Source: an uncultured Pelagibacteraceae bacterium (GTDB lineage: Bacteria; Pseudomonadota; Alphaproteobacteria; Pelagibacterales; Pelagibacteraceae). From it: 64,000 bases of DNA. The stretch covers positions 62,001-126,000 of the forward strand of contig CACONR010000001.1 in NCBI GenBank assembly GCA_902628565.1. Reading direction: 5' to 3'. Position numbers and translations under genes: made by a program. Positions 9,609 to 19,689 of this stretch are shown piece by piece. The notes below the pieces were generated by a model. That model was not told the DNA's origin and ran no database searches. It was given only the letters and a program-made list of their open reading frames with translations. Position 1 is the first letter of the stretch, and each line of letters starts with the position of its first letter.

Positions 9609-12238
9609 ATGATAAGCGATAAATATATACATTCAAAAGTTGAAGATAAAATTTATGGTTATTGGGAAAAAAACAAATTATTTAAACCACAAAAAAAATT
9701 CAAAAAAATTTTCAATTGTAATTCCACCACCCAATGTAACTGGCAGTTTACATATGGGTCATGCTTTAAATAATTCAATTCAAGATTTATTAGTTCGTTA
9801 TTATCGTATGAATAATTACGAAACATTATGGCAACCTGGAACTGATCATGCAGGTATTGCAACGCAAGCACTTGTTGAGAGAAAATTAGAAAAAGAAAAT
9901 TTAAGTAAAATTGACCTTGGTAGAGAAAAATTTATAGAAAAAGTATGGGAATGGAAAAATGAATATGGGGACATAATCATTAACCAACTAAAAAAATTAG
10001 GATGTTCATGTGATTGGTCAAGAAATGCATTCACTATGGATGAAAATTTATCAAAATCAGTCGTTAAAGTTTTTGTAGAATTGCATAAAAAAAAATTGAT
10101 TTATAAGGCTGAAAAACTTGTTAATTGGGACACTGTTTTAAAAACTGCGATTTCAGATTTGGAAGTAGATCAAAGAGAGATGAATTCTAAGATTTACTAT
10201 ATTAGATACCCAATAGACAATTCTTCAGAATTTATCACTATTGCTACAACGAGGCCTGAGACAATGCTAGGGGATACTGCGATTGCGGTAAATCCTAAGG
10301 ATAAAAGATATAAAAACTATGTTGGCAAAACTGTCACAATACCAATCGTAGGTAGAAAAATAAAAATTATTAAAGATAATTATGCTGATCCAGAGCAAGG
10401 AACTGGAGCGCTTAAGATTACGCCAGCACATGATTTTAATGACTATGATGTTGGTCAAAGAAATAAATTAGAAATAATCAATATTTTTACAGAAGAGGGA
10501 AAAATAAATGATAATGCTCCAAAAGATTATATTGGCTTAGATAGGTTTGATGCCCGTAAAAAAATATTAAATGAATTAAGAGAAAAAGATTTTTTTGTAA
10601 AAGAGGAAAATATCAAAAATAAAGTTCCATATGGCGATAGATCAAATTCAGTAATTGAACCTTTTTTAACAGAACAATGGTTTGTTGATGCAAAGAAATT
10701 AGCGATCAAAGCTAAAAAAATTGTTAAGACAAAAAAAACGAATTTCTTTCCAACTAACTGGTCTAAAACTTATTTTCAGTGGATGAATAATATTGAGCCA
10801 TGGTGTATTTCACGACAATTATGGTGGGGACATCAAATACCAGCTTGGTATGGACCTGATCAAAAAATCTTTGTTGCGATCAATGAAAATGATGCAATTA
10901 AACAAGCAAAAAAACATTATAAAAAAGATGTAAAACTTTCTAGAGATCCTGATGTTTTAGATACATGGTTTTCCTCAGGATTATGGCCATTCGCAACTTT
11001 AGGTTGGCCTGATAAAAAAGATTATGTAAAGAAATTTTATCCAACAACAGTTTTAGTAACAGGTTTTGATATCATTTTTTTCTGGGTAGCTAGAATGATT
11101 ATGTTTGGTATGGAATTTTTAAACAAAGAACCATTCAAAGATATTTATGTGCACGCGCTAGTAAGAGATGAAAAAGGACAAAAAATGTCTAAGTCAAAAG
11201 GGAATGTTATTGATCCATTAGATCTAATTGAAAAATATAGCGCTGATGCATTACGTTTTACTTTACTTTCTATGGCGTCTCCAGGAACTGACGTTAAACT
11301 TTCAGAAGATAGAGTTAAAGGATATAGAAACTTTTTAAATAAATTATGGAATGCTAATAATTTTTTAATTACTAATAAATGTGATTTTAAAAAAACCAAC
11401 AAAGTTCCAAAAATCTCATTAAATATCAATAAATGGATCTATTCGGAGTTAATAGAAACTAAAAATAAAATTCAAAAAAATATTGAAGATTATCGATTTG
11501 ATGAGGCAGCAAAAAAATGCTTATCAATTTGCATGGCACTCATATTGCGACTGGTATATTGAGCTGTCTAAAACAATTCTATTCTCTGAGGATAAAAAGG
11601 CAAAAACAGAGGTAAAAGAAGTTTCTGCTTATGTTTTTAAGCAAATATTGGTTATGCTTCATCCTTTCATACCATTTGTAACTGAGGAAATATGGTTAAA
11701 GAACAAATTTGATGAGTCTAATAAAAATTTCCTTATGTATAAAAATTGGCCTACTGGAAAAATCAAAAAAGACCAATCACTAAAAGAAGTTGAAAAAATT
11801 ATTAAAATTATCTCTGAATTAAGATCATTTAAAAATGAATTAAATGTCAGCCCTGGTTCATTTGTTGATGTTGCGATTAATAAAATTGCTAAAAAAAATA
11901 AATCATTAGTTAATAATAATGATGTTATTTTAAAAAAACTGGGTCGTATCAACAATTTTTTTGATAAAGAACAGGATAAACCCTCTGCTACACTTGTTAT
12001 TTCTGGGGACATTTTTAAGATTTATTTTGATGAAAATGTTGATCTAAATTTGATTAAAGAAAACTTACAAAAACGTCAGAATAAATATCAAGACGAACTA
12101 GATAAGATTTCTCAACGATTATCTAATAAAGGCTTTACAGATAGAGCACCAAAAAATATTGTTGAACAAGAAAAAACTAACTATAGTAGTCTTAAAGATA
12201 ATATCAAAAAAATATCTTTAACTATTGAGAGTTTATAA
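9609..12238 (+). CDS. valS: Valyl-tRNA synthetase, interrupted by two apparent +1 frameshifts (near 9691-9708 and at 11511-11517)
   Basis: Likely N-terminus [28 protein letters not shown] at 9609; ORF 9640-11562 carries [16 protein letters not shown] and [21 protein letters not shown] 11483-12238 carries the anticodon-binding domain [13 protein letters not shown]...[12 protein letters not shown]. Confidence 0.9.
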
Positions 12239-13956
12239 TGCGGAAATTTAATAAAAAAAAATTACCTAGTAGACATACATCCTTAGGTCCAGATAGAGCA
12301 CCTCATAGATCTTTTTATTATGCAATGGGTGAAACTGAAAAAGATGTATCAAAACCATTTATAGGAGTTGTATCAACTTGGAATGAAGCTGCTCCTTGTA
12401 ATATTGCCCTTATGCGACAAGCGCAATCAGTGAAAAAGGGTGTGAGAGCATCAGGAGGGACACCAAGAGAATTTTGCACAATCACTGTTACAGATGGTAT
12501 TGCCATGGGTCATGAGGGAATGAAATCGTCTTTAATTTCAAGAGAAGTTATAGCTGATAGTGCTGAATTAACAGTGAGGGGTCATTGTTATGATGCATTA
12601 GTAGGTATTGCAGGTTGTGATAAATCTCTACCAGGATTAATGATGTCCATGGTTAGATTAAATGTACCAAGTGTTTTTATATATGGTGGCTCAATCCTTC
12701 CGGGAAAATATAAAGGTAAAGATGTTACTGTTGTAGATGTGTTTGAAGCTGTTGGAAAACATTCATCAGGTCAAATGTCTGCAAAAGAATTAAGAAAATT
12801 AGAATTAGTAGCGTGTCCTACAGCGGGTGCATGTGGTGGTCAGTTTACAGCTAATACTATGGCATGTGTTTCAGAAGCAATAGGTTTAGCATTACCTTAT
12901 TCTGCAGGAACACCAGCTCCTTATGAAGAGAGAGATAAATATGCAAAAGCAAGTGGCCGAATGGTTATGGAATTATTAGCAAAAAAAATTAAACCAAGAG
13001 ATATCGTTACAAGAAAAGCGTTAGAGAACGCTGCAACAATAGTTGCTGCAACTGGAGGTTCAACTAATGCAGCATTACATTTACCAGCAATTGCTAATGA
13101 AGCAGGAATTAAATTTGATTTAATGGATGTTGCAAAAATATTTAAAAAGACACCTTATCTTGCTGATTTAAAACCAGGTGGAAAATATGTTGCTAAAGAT
13201 ATGTGGTTAGCAGGTGGTGTGCCGATGCTTTTAAAAACTCTTTATGATGGTGGATATATTCATGGAGATTGCATGACGGTTACAGGTAAAACTATGAAAG
13301 AAAATTTAAAAGGTATTAAATTTAATCCAAAACAAAAAGTTTTAAGAGCTCACGACAGACCTTTATCACCAGATGGTGGAGTTGTGGGATTAAAAGGAAA
13401 TTTAGCTCCAGAAGGTGGAATTGTAAAAATTGCGGGTCTTAAAAAATTACAATTTACTGGAAGAGCAAGATGTTTTGATAATGAGGAAAGTGCAATGAAA
13501 GCAGTTCAAAGCAGAAAATATAAAGATGGAGATGTAATCATTATTAGATACGAAGGCCCAGTAGGGGGACCAGGTATGAGAGAAATGCTTTCAACAACTG
13601 GTGCAATTTATGGTCAAGGTAAAGGTGAGAAAGTTGCTTTAATAACTGATGGAAGATTTTCTGGAGCAACAAGAGGGTTTTGTGTTGGTCACGTAGGTCC
13701 AGAGGCAGCTTTAGGTGGACCGATTGCGCTTTTACGTAATGGAGATTTAATTGATATTGATGCTAAAAAAGGAACGATTAATGTTCGTTTAACTAAATCA
13801 CAATTGGCTTCAAGAAGAAGAAGATGGAAGGCAAAAAAATCTGATTTTGGCTCAGGAACTCTTTGGAAATATGCACAAACAGTTGGACCAGCAAGTTTAG
13901 GAGCTCCAACCCATCCCGGTAAGAAAAAAGAAGTTAAGGAATATTCAAAAATTTAA
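12238..13956 (+). CDS. ilvD: Dihydroxy-acid dehydratase
   Basis: [51 protein letters not shown]. Confidence 0.95.
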   Translation: MRKFNKKKLPSRHTSLGPDRAPHRSFYYAMGETEKDVSKPFIGVVSTWNEAAPCNIALMRQAQSVKKGVRASGGTPREFCTITVTDGIAMGHEGMKSSLISREVIADSAELTVRGHCYDALVGIAGCDKSLPGLMMSMVRLNVPSVFIYGGSILPGKYKGKDVTVVDVFEAVGKHSSGQMSAKELRKLELVACPTAGACGGQFTANTMACVSEAIGLALPYSAGTPAPYEERDKYAKASGRMVMELLAKKIKPRDIVTRKALENAATIVAATGGSTNAALHLPAIANEAGIKFDLMDVAKIFKKTPYLADLKPGGKYVAKDMWLAGGVPMLLKTLYDGGYIHGDCMTVTGKTMKENLKGIKFNPKQKVLRAHDRPLSPDGGVVGLKGNLAPEGGIVKIAGLKKLQFTGRARCFDNEESAMKAVQSRKYKDGDVIIIRYEGPVGGPGMREMLSTTGAIYGQGKGEKVALITDGRFSGATRGFCVGHVGPEAALGGPIALLRNGDLIDIDAKKGTINVRLTKSQLASRRRRWKAKKSDFGSGTLWKYAQTVGPASLGAPTHPGKKKEVKEYSKI

Positions 13957-15146
13957 TGAAAATTCGCCCAGTTATTTTATGTGGTGGCGCTGGAACAAGA
14001 CTTTGGCCAAAAGCTAAAAAACATCAAGCAAAACAATTTATTGATTTTGGTAATTGGACTTTATTGGGTAAAACTTTAGAAAGAGTTAAAGCATCTATAT
14101 ATGATGCACCAATTATAAGCACTAATGCAAAATATTTAAGACAAGTAAAACAACATTTAAAAAAACACAAAATAAGAAAATTCAAGATAGTTTTAGAGCC
14201 AGCAAAAAGAAATACTGCACCCGCTATATTAAGTACGGCTTTAATTAAAGACATTCCAAACGAACAACCATTAATGTTTTTTGCTGCTGATCATTTGATA
14301 GAAAAAGTTGGTTTATTCAATAAAGCTATCAAAAAAAATCAAAAGAAACTTACTCAAAACAATATTTTTATCTTTGGGATTAAACCCAAAATGCCCTCAA
14401 GTGAATTTGGTTATTTTTTAACCAGAAATAACAAAGTATCAAGATTTGTAGAAAAACCCAAAGAGGCTAAAGCTAAACAAATAATTAGTAAAAAAGGTTA
14501 TTGGAATTCTGGAATGTTTTATTTGAGAAAAGACTCAATCATTAATAATTTTAAGAAATACCAACCAAATATTTATAGAAATTGTAACAAAGCTGTAACA
14601 AAAGCAAAATATAAAAGTAATGTGTACTATTTAAACAAACAAGCATTTACCAAAGCAACAGCCAAGTCTTTTGACTATGCAATATTAGAAAAAACCAAAG
14701 ATATAAATGCTATCAAATTAGATATTCCTTGGTCTGACTTAGGTTCTTGGAAAGAAATCTGTAAAATGTATGGAAGAAATAAAAGACATTATTATAAAAA
14801 GAAGAATGTATTTCATAGACCTTGGGGTAGTTATGTAAATCTATTTAATGGTAAGGAATTCTTAATTAAAGAATTATATGTAAAACCCAAAGGTATATTA
14901 AGTCTACAGAAACATCATCATAGAGCTGAACACTGGGTAGTTACTCATGGTAAACCTAAAATTACTTTAAATAAGAAATATTTCACTATGAAACCTGATG
15001 AAACTATTTTTATTCCATTAGGTGCAATCCATAGAATAGAAAATCCCTACAAAAAACCAGTAAAAATTATTGAAGCTCAAGTAGGATCTATATTAAAAGA
15101 AACAGATATTGTTCGATACCAGGACGTTTATGGCCGTGTTAAATAA
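13956..15146 (+). CDS. manC: Mannose-1-phosphate guanylyltransferase / mannose-6-phosphate isomerase-like
   Basis: LCGGAGTRLWPKAKKHQAKQF nucleotidyltransferase signature; RPWGSY and HHHRAEHWVV cupin domain. Confidence 0.85.
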   Translation: MKIRPVILCGGAGTRLWPKAKKHQAKQFIDFGNWTLLGKTLERVKASIYDAPIISTNAKYLRQVKQHLKKHKIRKFKIVLEPAKRNTAPAILSTALIKDIPNEQPLMFFAADHLIEKVGLFNKAIKKNQKKLTQNNIFIFGIKPKMPSSEFGYFLTRNNKVSRFVEKPKEAKAKQIISKKGYWNSGMFYLRKDSIINNFKKYQPNIYRNCNKAVTKAKYKSNVYYLNKQAFTKATAKSFDYAILEKTKDINAIKLDIPWSDLGSWKEICKMYGRNKRHYYKKKNVFHRPWGSYVNLFNGKEFLIKELYVKPKGILSLQKHHHRAEHWVVTHGKPKITLNKKYFTMKPDETIFIPLGAIHRIENPYKKPVKIIEAQVGSILKETDIVRYQDVYGRVK

Positions 15147-15157
15147 TTAACACGACC
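15132..15157. terminator. Bidirectional hairpin at the convergent manC/PiT-like junction
   Basis: GGC-CGTGTTAA-ATAA-TTAACACG-ACC; perfect 8-bp stem with the manC stop codon in the loop; weak T tract, so terminator function is uncertain. Confidence 0.5.
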
Positions 15158-15168
15158 ACAAAATATAT

Positions 15169-16134
15169 TTAAAACCAACTATTTGGAATAATTATGTAGT
15201 GGATTGCTAAAACAATTCCAACTGAAACACTTAATCCAAAGATCATTTTAAGAAAGTCTTTACCAATTAATGGGAAGACATACTTAAATTTATAATCTTT
15301 GTTCATTGTTGAAATCGCAAGTTCTCTACCACATAATAAACCAACAAAAACCCATGTAGTTGACATAGGTAAATCATTAAGTTCTTTAAAGTAGAATAAG
15401 ACACCAGCATAAATTACGTTGATAATTGTAGCTGATCTTGCATATCTAGTTCCAGTTTTTTCTAAAACTACAGTTTGTATTCGTCCACCTTGAATATAGA
15501 AGATGTAAAATAGCAAAGCTGTAAAATATCCCATTACAGTTAGCAGAATTGTTATATCCAGTTGTCTTGGAAGATACACAGCAATGTTTGCTACATCATG
15601 AGATAACCAAACCCACCATAGCCAACCTGAAGTGACCCATACTGAGTTTCTCCAAAAGCCTATATACTTTTCATCAACTTCATCTAATTTTTCATTGATA
15701 AATTTTGATACAACAATCCAAGCAATATAAGCGACCATTGCCGCTAAACCATATCCAACTACACTTTTTAATAGCATTTTTTCAAGCACAACTGTTGAAG
15801 CAAATGCTGAAAGAACTAAGAAAGTAGTAGATACCGGTATTCCAATTCTTGTTAATAATAGCAATATTGCAGGCGCTACTGCATGATACCATTGAATTTC
15901 TTGATAAGGTATTCTAGTTAATCTTCCATATGAAATATCACCATCATACGCATACCATCCCCATGCTAAAGCTAAAATCATTACACTAGAAGCTGATCCT
16001 GCAAGTATGTACCATTTGAACCACTTCTTTTTTGAAGCTATAAATGTACCTAGTGTTTGAATTGAGTCGTTAGCGATTACGCTATAACCGGCAAGGGCGA
16101 AGCCTATAACCGTATAAATTAAAGTCATTTCCAT
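15169..16134 (-). CDS. PiT (inorganic phosphate transporter)-like membrane protein
   Basis: Polytopic; duplicated PiT-like motifs VIANDSIQTLGTFIAS and WLSHDVANIAVYLPR. Confidence 0.6.
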   Translation of the reverse strand: MEMTLIYTVIGFALAGYSVIANDSIQTLGTFIASKKKWFKWYILAGSASSVMILALAWGWYAYDGDISYGRLTRIPYQEIQWYHAVAPAILLLLTRIGIPVSTTFLVLSAFASTVVLEKMLLKSVVGYGLAAMVAYIAWIVVSKFINEKLDEVDEKYIGFWRNSVWVTSGWLWWVWLSHDVANIAVYLPRQLDITILLTVMGYFTALLFYIFYIQGGRIQTVVLEKTGTRYARSATIINVIYAGVLFYFKELNDLPMSTTWVFVGLLCGRELAISTMNKDYKFKYVFPLIGKDFLKMIFGLSVSVGIVLAIHYIIIPNSWF

Positions 16135-16299
16135 TCTTTATCTCCTTAATATTATTGTTTTCGGTTCCTATCGATTCATGACTTAAGGAGTATGTAATCT
16201 GAGACGGAAAATAATTCTACATGTAAATTTAGTGATTTAAGAATCTAAGGGGGGATTCGTCAACTTCTAAACTAATTAAAATTAAAGTCTACTTGAAAA

Positions 16300-16521
16300 T
16301 TAAAATACAACTTTATAAATACCAATGATAAATAGTGGTATCTGTAATCCAAAATTAGTAAGGATCGCTTTATCTTTGCTAATAAATCCAGCGATAGTCC
16401 ATCCAACAACACCTAATCCGTGAAAGTATATATTTAAAGGATATATATTTAGGTTTGTTAATAGAATACCAACTAAAACTAGAAATGTACTTATCCATTT
16501 AAGATACTTCTTAATAAACAT
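16300..16521 (-). CDS. Small (73 aa) membrane protein of unknown function
   Basis: Hydrophobic ORF MFIKKYLKWISTFLVLVGILLTNLN... Confidence 0.6.
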   Translation of the reverse strand: MFIKKYLKWISTFLVLVGILLTNLNIYPLNIYFHGLGVVGWTIAGFISKDKAILTNFGLQIPLFIIGIYKVVF

Positions 16522-16565
16522 ACGTTTTCCTTTCAGCTCGTTTTATTTAGATTTTAGATAATAAC

Positions 16566-16958
16566 TTATCTACACTTTTTACATAATCCAAAAAACTCAA
16601 GATTGTATTTACTATATTTCATACCATCTTTGTCTTTGAAATTAGTTAAGTATTTAGAAAGGCTTGCACTGCTTATTTCTGTTACTTTTTCACAGATCTC
16701 ACAGATTGAAAATGCAGTAGCTTTTGATACCTGGCAACTTGAATTATGACATGCGATAAAGGCATTTCGACTCTCAATTTTATGAATTTTTCCTATTTCA
16801 ACTAACTTATCCAGTGCTCTATAGACTTGTAGTGGAGCTTTAATACCTTTTTTTTGAACATTATGTAGTATTGAATAAGCTTTCATTGGTTCAGATGATT
16901 TATCAATTAAATCAAAAATGATTTGCTGATTTTTTGAAAGATTTTGCATTTTATCCAT
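16566..16958 (-). CDS. zur: Fur-family zinc uptake regulator Zur
   Basis: Fur-type winged helix APLQVYRALDKLVEIGKIHKIESRNAFIACH and CxxC pairs (CEICEK, CKKC); upstream of znuBC. Confidence 0.85.
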   Translation of the reverse strand: MDKMQNLSKNQQIIFDLIDKSSEPMKAYSILHNVQKKGIKAPLQVYRALDKLVEIGKIHKIESRNAFIACHNSSCQVSKATAFSICEICEKVTEISSASLSKYLTNFKDKDGMKYSKYNLEFFGLCKKCR

Positions 16959-16973
16959 TCTAACGGTTCCTCA

Positions 16974-17777
16974 TTAATTTTTCAATTTAATCGATTGTTT
17001 TATGTTTAGTAGTGACAAAATAAATAGAAATAAAGAGGCTGCTATAATTGAAGGTCCAGAGGCAGTATTAAATTCTAGTGAAGAAAATAACCCCAAGATC
17101 ACAGATAATAAACCACCTATAATTGAATACATTACCATTTTCTGGGGACTAGAAGAGATATTTCTAGCCATTGCAGCTGGTATAATTAACATTCCAGTTA
17201 TTAATAATAAGCCAACCATCTTAATTGATATTGCAATGATTGCTGCCATTAAGATTGTAAATATAGCTTTAGCTCTATCAGGATTTAATCCTTCAGCTTC
17301 TGCCAATTCATAATTAACAGTCGATGCAAACAAAGGTTTCCAAATTAATTTTAAAACTAAGAGGATTAATACTCCCCCGATCCATATAATTAAAAGATCA
17401 TCAACAGTAACAGCTAATATATCTCCAAATAATAGTCCCATAATATCAAATCTAATAAATGATAAAAAACCTATAACTACTAGTCCTACAGCTAACGATG
17501 AGTGAGCCAAGAGACCAAGTAAAGCATCACCTGGTAAATTGGTTCTTTTTTGGAGTTGTATTAAAGTTAAGGCTATTAAAGAAGAGATAATAAATACAGA
17601 AAATGCTATATTAAACTCCATGGAATAAGCAAGGGTAACACCGAGTAACGCAGAGTGAGATAGGGTATCACCAAAATATGAGAGTCTTCGCCAAATAACA
17701 AAACAACCAAGAGGTCCCGTTACAATCGCAACGCCAATTCCGGCCACTAAAGCTCTTATAAAGAAATCATCAAACAT
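16974..17777 (-). CDS. znuB: Zinc ABC transporter permease
   Basis: ABC-3 family permease GPLGCFVIWRRLSYFGDTLSHSALLGV. Confidence 0.92.
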   Translation of the reverse strand: MFDDFFIRALVAGIGVAIVTGPLGCFVIWRRLSYFGDTLSHSALLGVTLAYSMEFNIAFSVFIISSLIALTLIQLQKRTNLPGDALLGLLAHSSLAVGLVVIGFLSFIRFDIMGLLFGDILAVTVDDLLIIWIGGVLILLVLKLIWKPLFASTVNYELAEAEGLNPDRAKAIFTILMAAIIAISIKMVGLLLITGMLIIPAAMARNISSSPQKMVMYSIIGGLLSVILGLFSSLEFNTASGPSIIAASLFLFILSLLNIKQSIKLKN

Positions 17778-18524
17778 TTAGTTTTTCTTTATTTCACCTT
17801 CACTGGTGTGGACATGATCATGTCTATGTTCATATCTTGATAAAATTTGAGATGCTTGCTCACCAAATAAAGCTTTATATTCATTATTTTTTGCAACATC
17901 CATTGGAGAACCTGAACAACATACATGCCCATTTAAACAAACAACATGATCTGTAGCACTCATTACAGTATGTAAGTCGTGAGATATTAACAAGATACCA
18001 CAATTCAATTCATCAGAAATTTTCTTAATAAGTTCGTATAAAGCAATTTCACCTGTAAAGTCTACTCCTTGAACTGGTTCGTCCAGTACCAATAATTCTG
18101 GTTTTTTTGAAATAGCTCTTGCAAGTAATACTCTTTGGAATTCTCCTCCAGATAAGTCACCTAAATTTTTATCTTTTAGGTGAATAACACCAGTTAAAGA
18201 TAGAGCTTCATCTATAGTTTCTTTATTGAGACTTTCAGTTAACACCATGAAATCATTTACTCTCAGTGGAAGTGTCCAATCAATTGAAATTTTTTGTGGA
18301 ACATATCCAACTTTATTTGTGTATTTTTCAACTGAACCATCAATCTTTTTGTAAATACCTAAAGCAATTTTAGCTGTTGTACTTTTTCCAGATCCATTTG
18401 GACCAATAAGAGTAACTATTTTACCTTTTTCAACTTGAAGTGATACTCCTCTAACAAGCCATTTATTATTTAAACTAAAACCAGCTTCATTTAACTTCAC
18501 AAGTATATTTTGATTAGAGCTCAT
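17778..18524 (-). CDS. znuC: Zinc ABC transporter ATP-binding protein
   Basis: GPNGSGKST, LSGGEFQRVLLARA, VLDEPVQGVD; His-rich C-terminus HRHDHVH. Confidence 0.92.
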   Translation of the reverse strand: MSSNQNILVKLNEAGFSLNNKWLVRGVSLQVEKGKIVTLIGPNGSGKSTTAKIALGIYKKIDGSVEKYTNKVGYVPQKISIDWTLPLRVNDFMVLTESLNKETIDEALSLTGVIHLKDKNLGDLSGGEFQRVLLARAISKKPELLVLDEPVQGVDFTGEIALYELIKKISDELNCGILLISHDLHTVMSATDHVVCLNGHVCCSGSPMDVAKNNEYKALFGEQASQILSRYEHRHDHVHTSEGEIKKN

Positions 18525-18543
18525 TTTATTCCTTGACTTACAA

Positions 18544-18577
18544 ATGTTATATTATTACATAGTGTTATATTATAACA
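18544..18577. promoter_or_regulatory. Tandem Zur/Fur-box-like palindromes in the znuC-znuA divergent promoter
   Basis: ATGTTATA-T-TATTACAT (18544-18560, 7/8 arm match) and TGTTATA-T-TATAACA (18563-18577, perfect). Confidence 0.7.
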
Positions 18578-18594
18578 ATTTAAATATTCAACAT

Positions 18595-19647
18595 ATGAAA
18601 AACATTAAAAAACTACCATTAATCTTAACAATATTATCATTCTTAACTATTTTTGCACCGGCAAATGCAGAAATTAAAGTAGTTACTTCAATTAAACCAA
18701 TTCATTCATTAGCAAGCTATTTAATGGATGGAGTAGCAAAAGCAGATTTAATAGTAGACGGATATGCTTCTCCACACGGATTTGCCTTAAAACCATCTCA
18801 TGCAAAAATGTTACAAAATGCAGATCTTATATTCTGGGTTGGTGAGGATTTGGAAAATTTTTTAGAAAAACCATTAAAATCTGTTGCGAAAAAAGCTGAG
18901 AAAATTGAGTTAATAGAAATCAAAGGTTTAACAAAACTTAAATTTAGAGAAAGAAATATTTTTGAAGAACATGATCATGGGCATAAAGAGGATGACCACG
19001 ATGATCACGCAAAAAAAGAAGATGATCATGACGACCACGACCATGATAAAAAGGAAAAAGAACATGGTCATGATGAACACGGACATGATGATGATCATAA
19101 AAAAGAAGGTCATGATGACCACAGTCATGAAGGACATGCTCATGGTGAGTATGATCCACATATCTGGTTAGATCCGATGAATGCGAAAGTAATTTTAAGC
19201 GAAATGGCTGAACACTTAATCGAAAATGATCAAAAAAATGAGGCTAAATATAAAACAAATTTAAAGAAAGCACATAATGATTTAGACAAACTGACGAAAA
19301 AAGTTAAATCTGAATTAAATAAAGATTTTAAATCAATTGTTTTCCATGATGCCTATCAATACTTTGAAAAAAGATTTGGCATTAATATTCTTGGGGCATT
19401 TACTGTAAATACAGACGTAATGCCTGGTGCTGAACAGTTAGCTGAAATAAGAGAAATAATTGAGCACGATAAAGTAAGCTGTATATTTTCAGAACCACAG
19501 TTTAATCCTGATATTATTAAGGCTGTAGCAAAAGATACTAATGTTGCAACAGGTGTAATTGATCCATTAGGAGCTACACTTGATCCAGGTAAGGATTTAT
19601 ATTTTGATTTAATAGGTAATATGTCAAAATCTTTCAAAGGTTGTTAA
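18595..19647 (+). CDS. znuA: Zinc ABC transporter substrate-binding protein with a long His/Asp-rich loop
   Basis: MKNIKKLPLILTILSF signal; VVTSIKPIHSLASYLMDGVAKADLIVDGYASPHGFALKPSHAKML; HDHGHKEDDHDDH...; YDPHIWLDP. ATG at 18595 preferred over the ORF start at 18544. Confidence 0.92.
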   Translation: MKNIKKLPLILTILSFLTIFAPANAEIKVVTSIKPIHSLASYLMDGVAKADLIVDGYASPHGFALKPSHAKMLQNADLIFWVGEDLENFLEKPLKSVAKKAEKIELIEIKGLTKLKFRERNIFEEHDHGHKEDDHDDHAKKEDDHDDHDHDKKEKEHGHDEHGHDDDHKKEGHDDHSHEGHAHGEYDPHIWLDPMNAKVILSEMAEHLIENDQKNEAKYKTNLKKAHNDLDKLTKKVKSELNKDFKSIVFHDAYQYFEKRFGINILGAFTVNTDVMPGAEQLAEIREIIEHDKVSCIFSEPQFNPDIIKAVAKDTNVATGVIDPLGATLDPGKDLYFDLIGNMSKSFKGC

Positions 19648-19689
19648 TTAGAAATTGATCTTTAGTTATAAATAATATCTAATAATGGG

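Noticed and set aside
18961-19161. Short near-repeats that could suggest a CRISPR-like or tandem repeat array
   Set aside because: Repeats are codon-level (His/Asp) and in frame within znuA; no spacer-repeat periodicity
18928-19171. Met-rich and His-rich ORFs on alternative frames/strands over znuA
   Set aside because: Low-complexity shadow of the GAT/CAT/CAC His-Asp repeat in znuA
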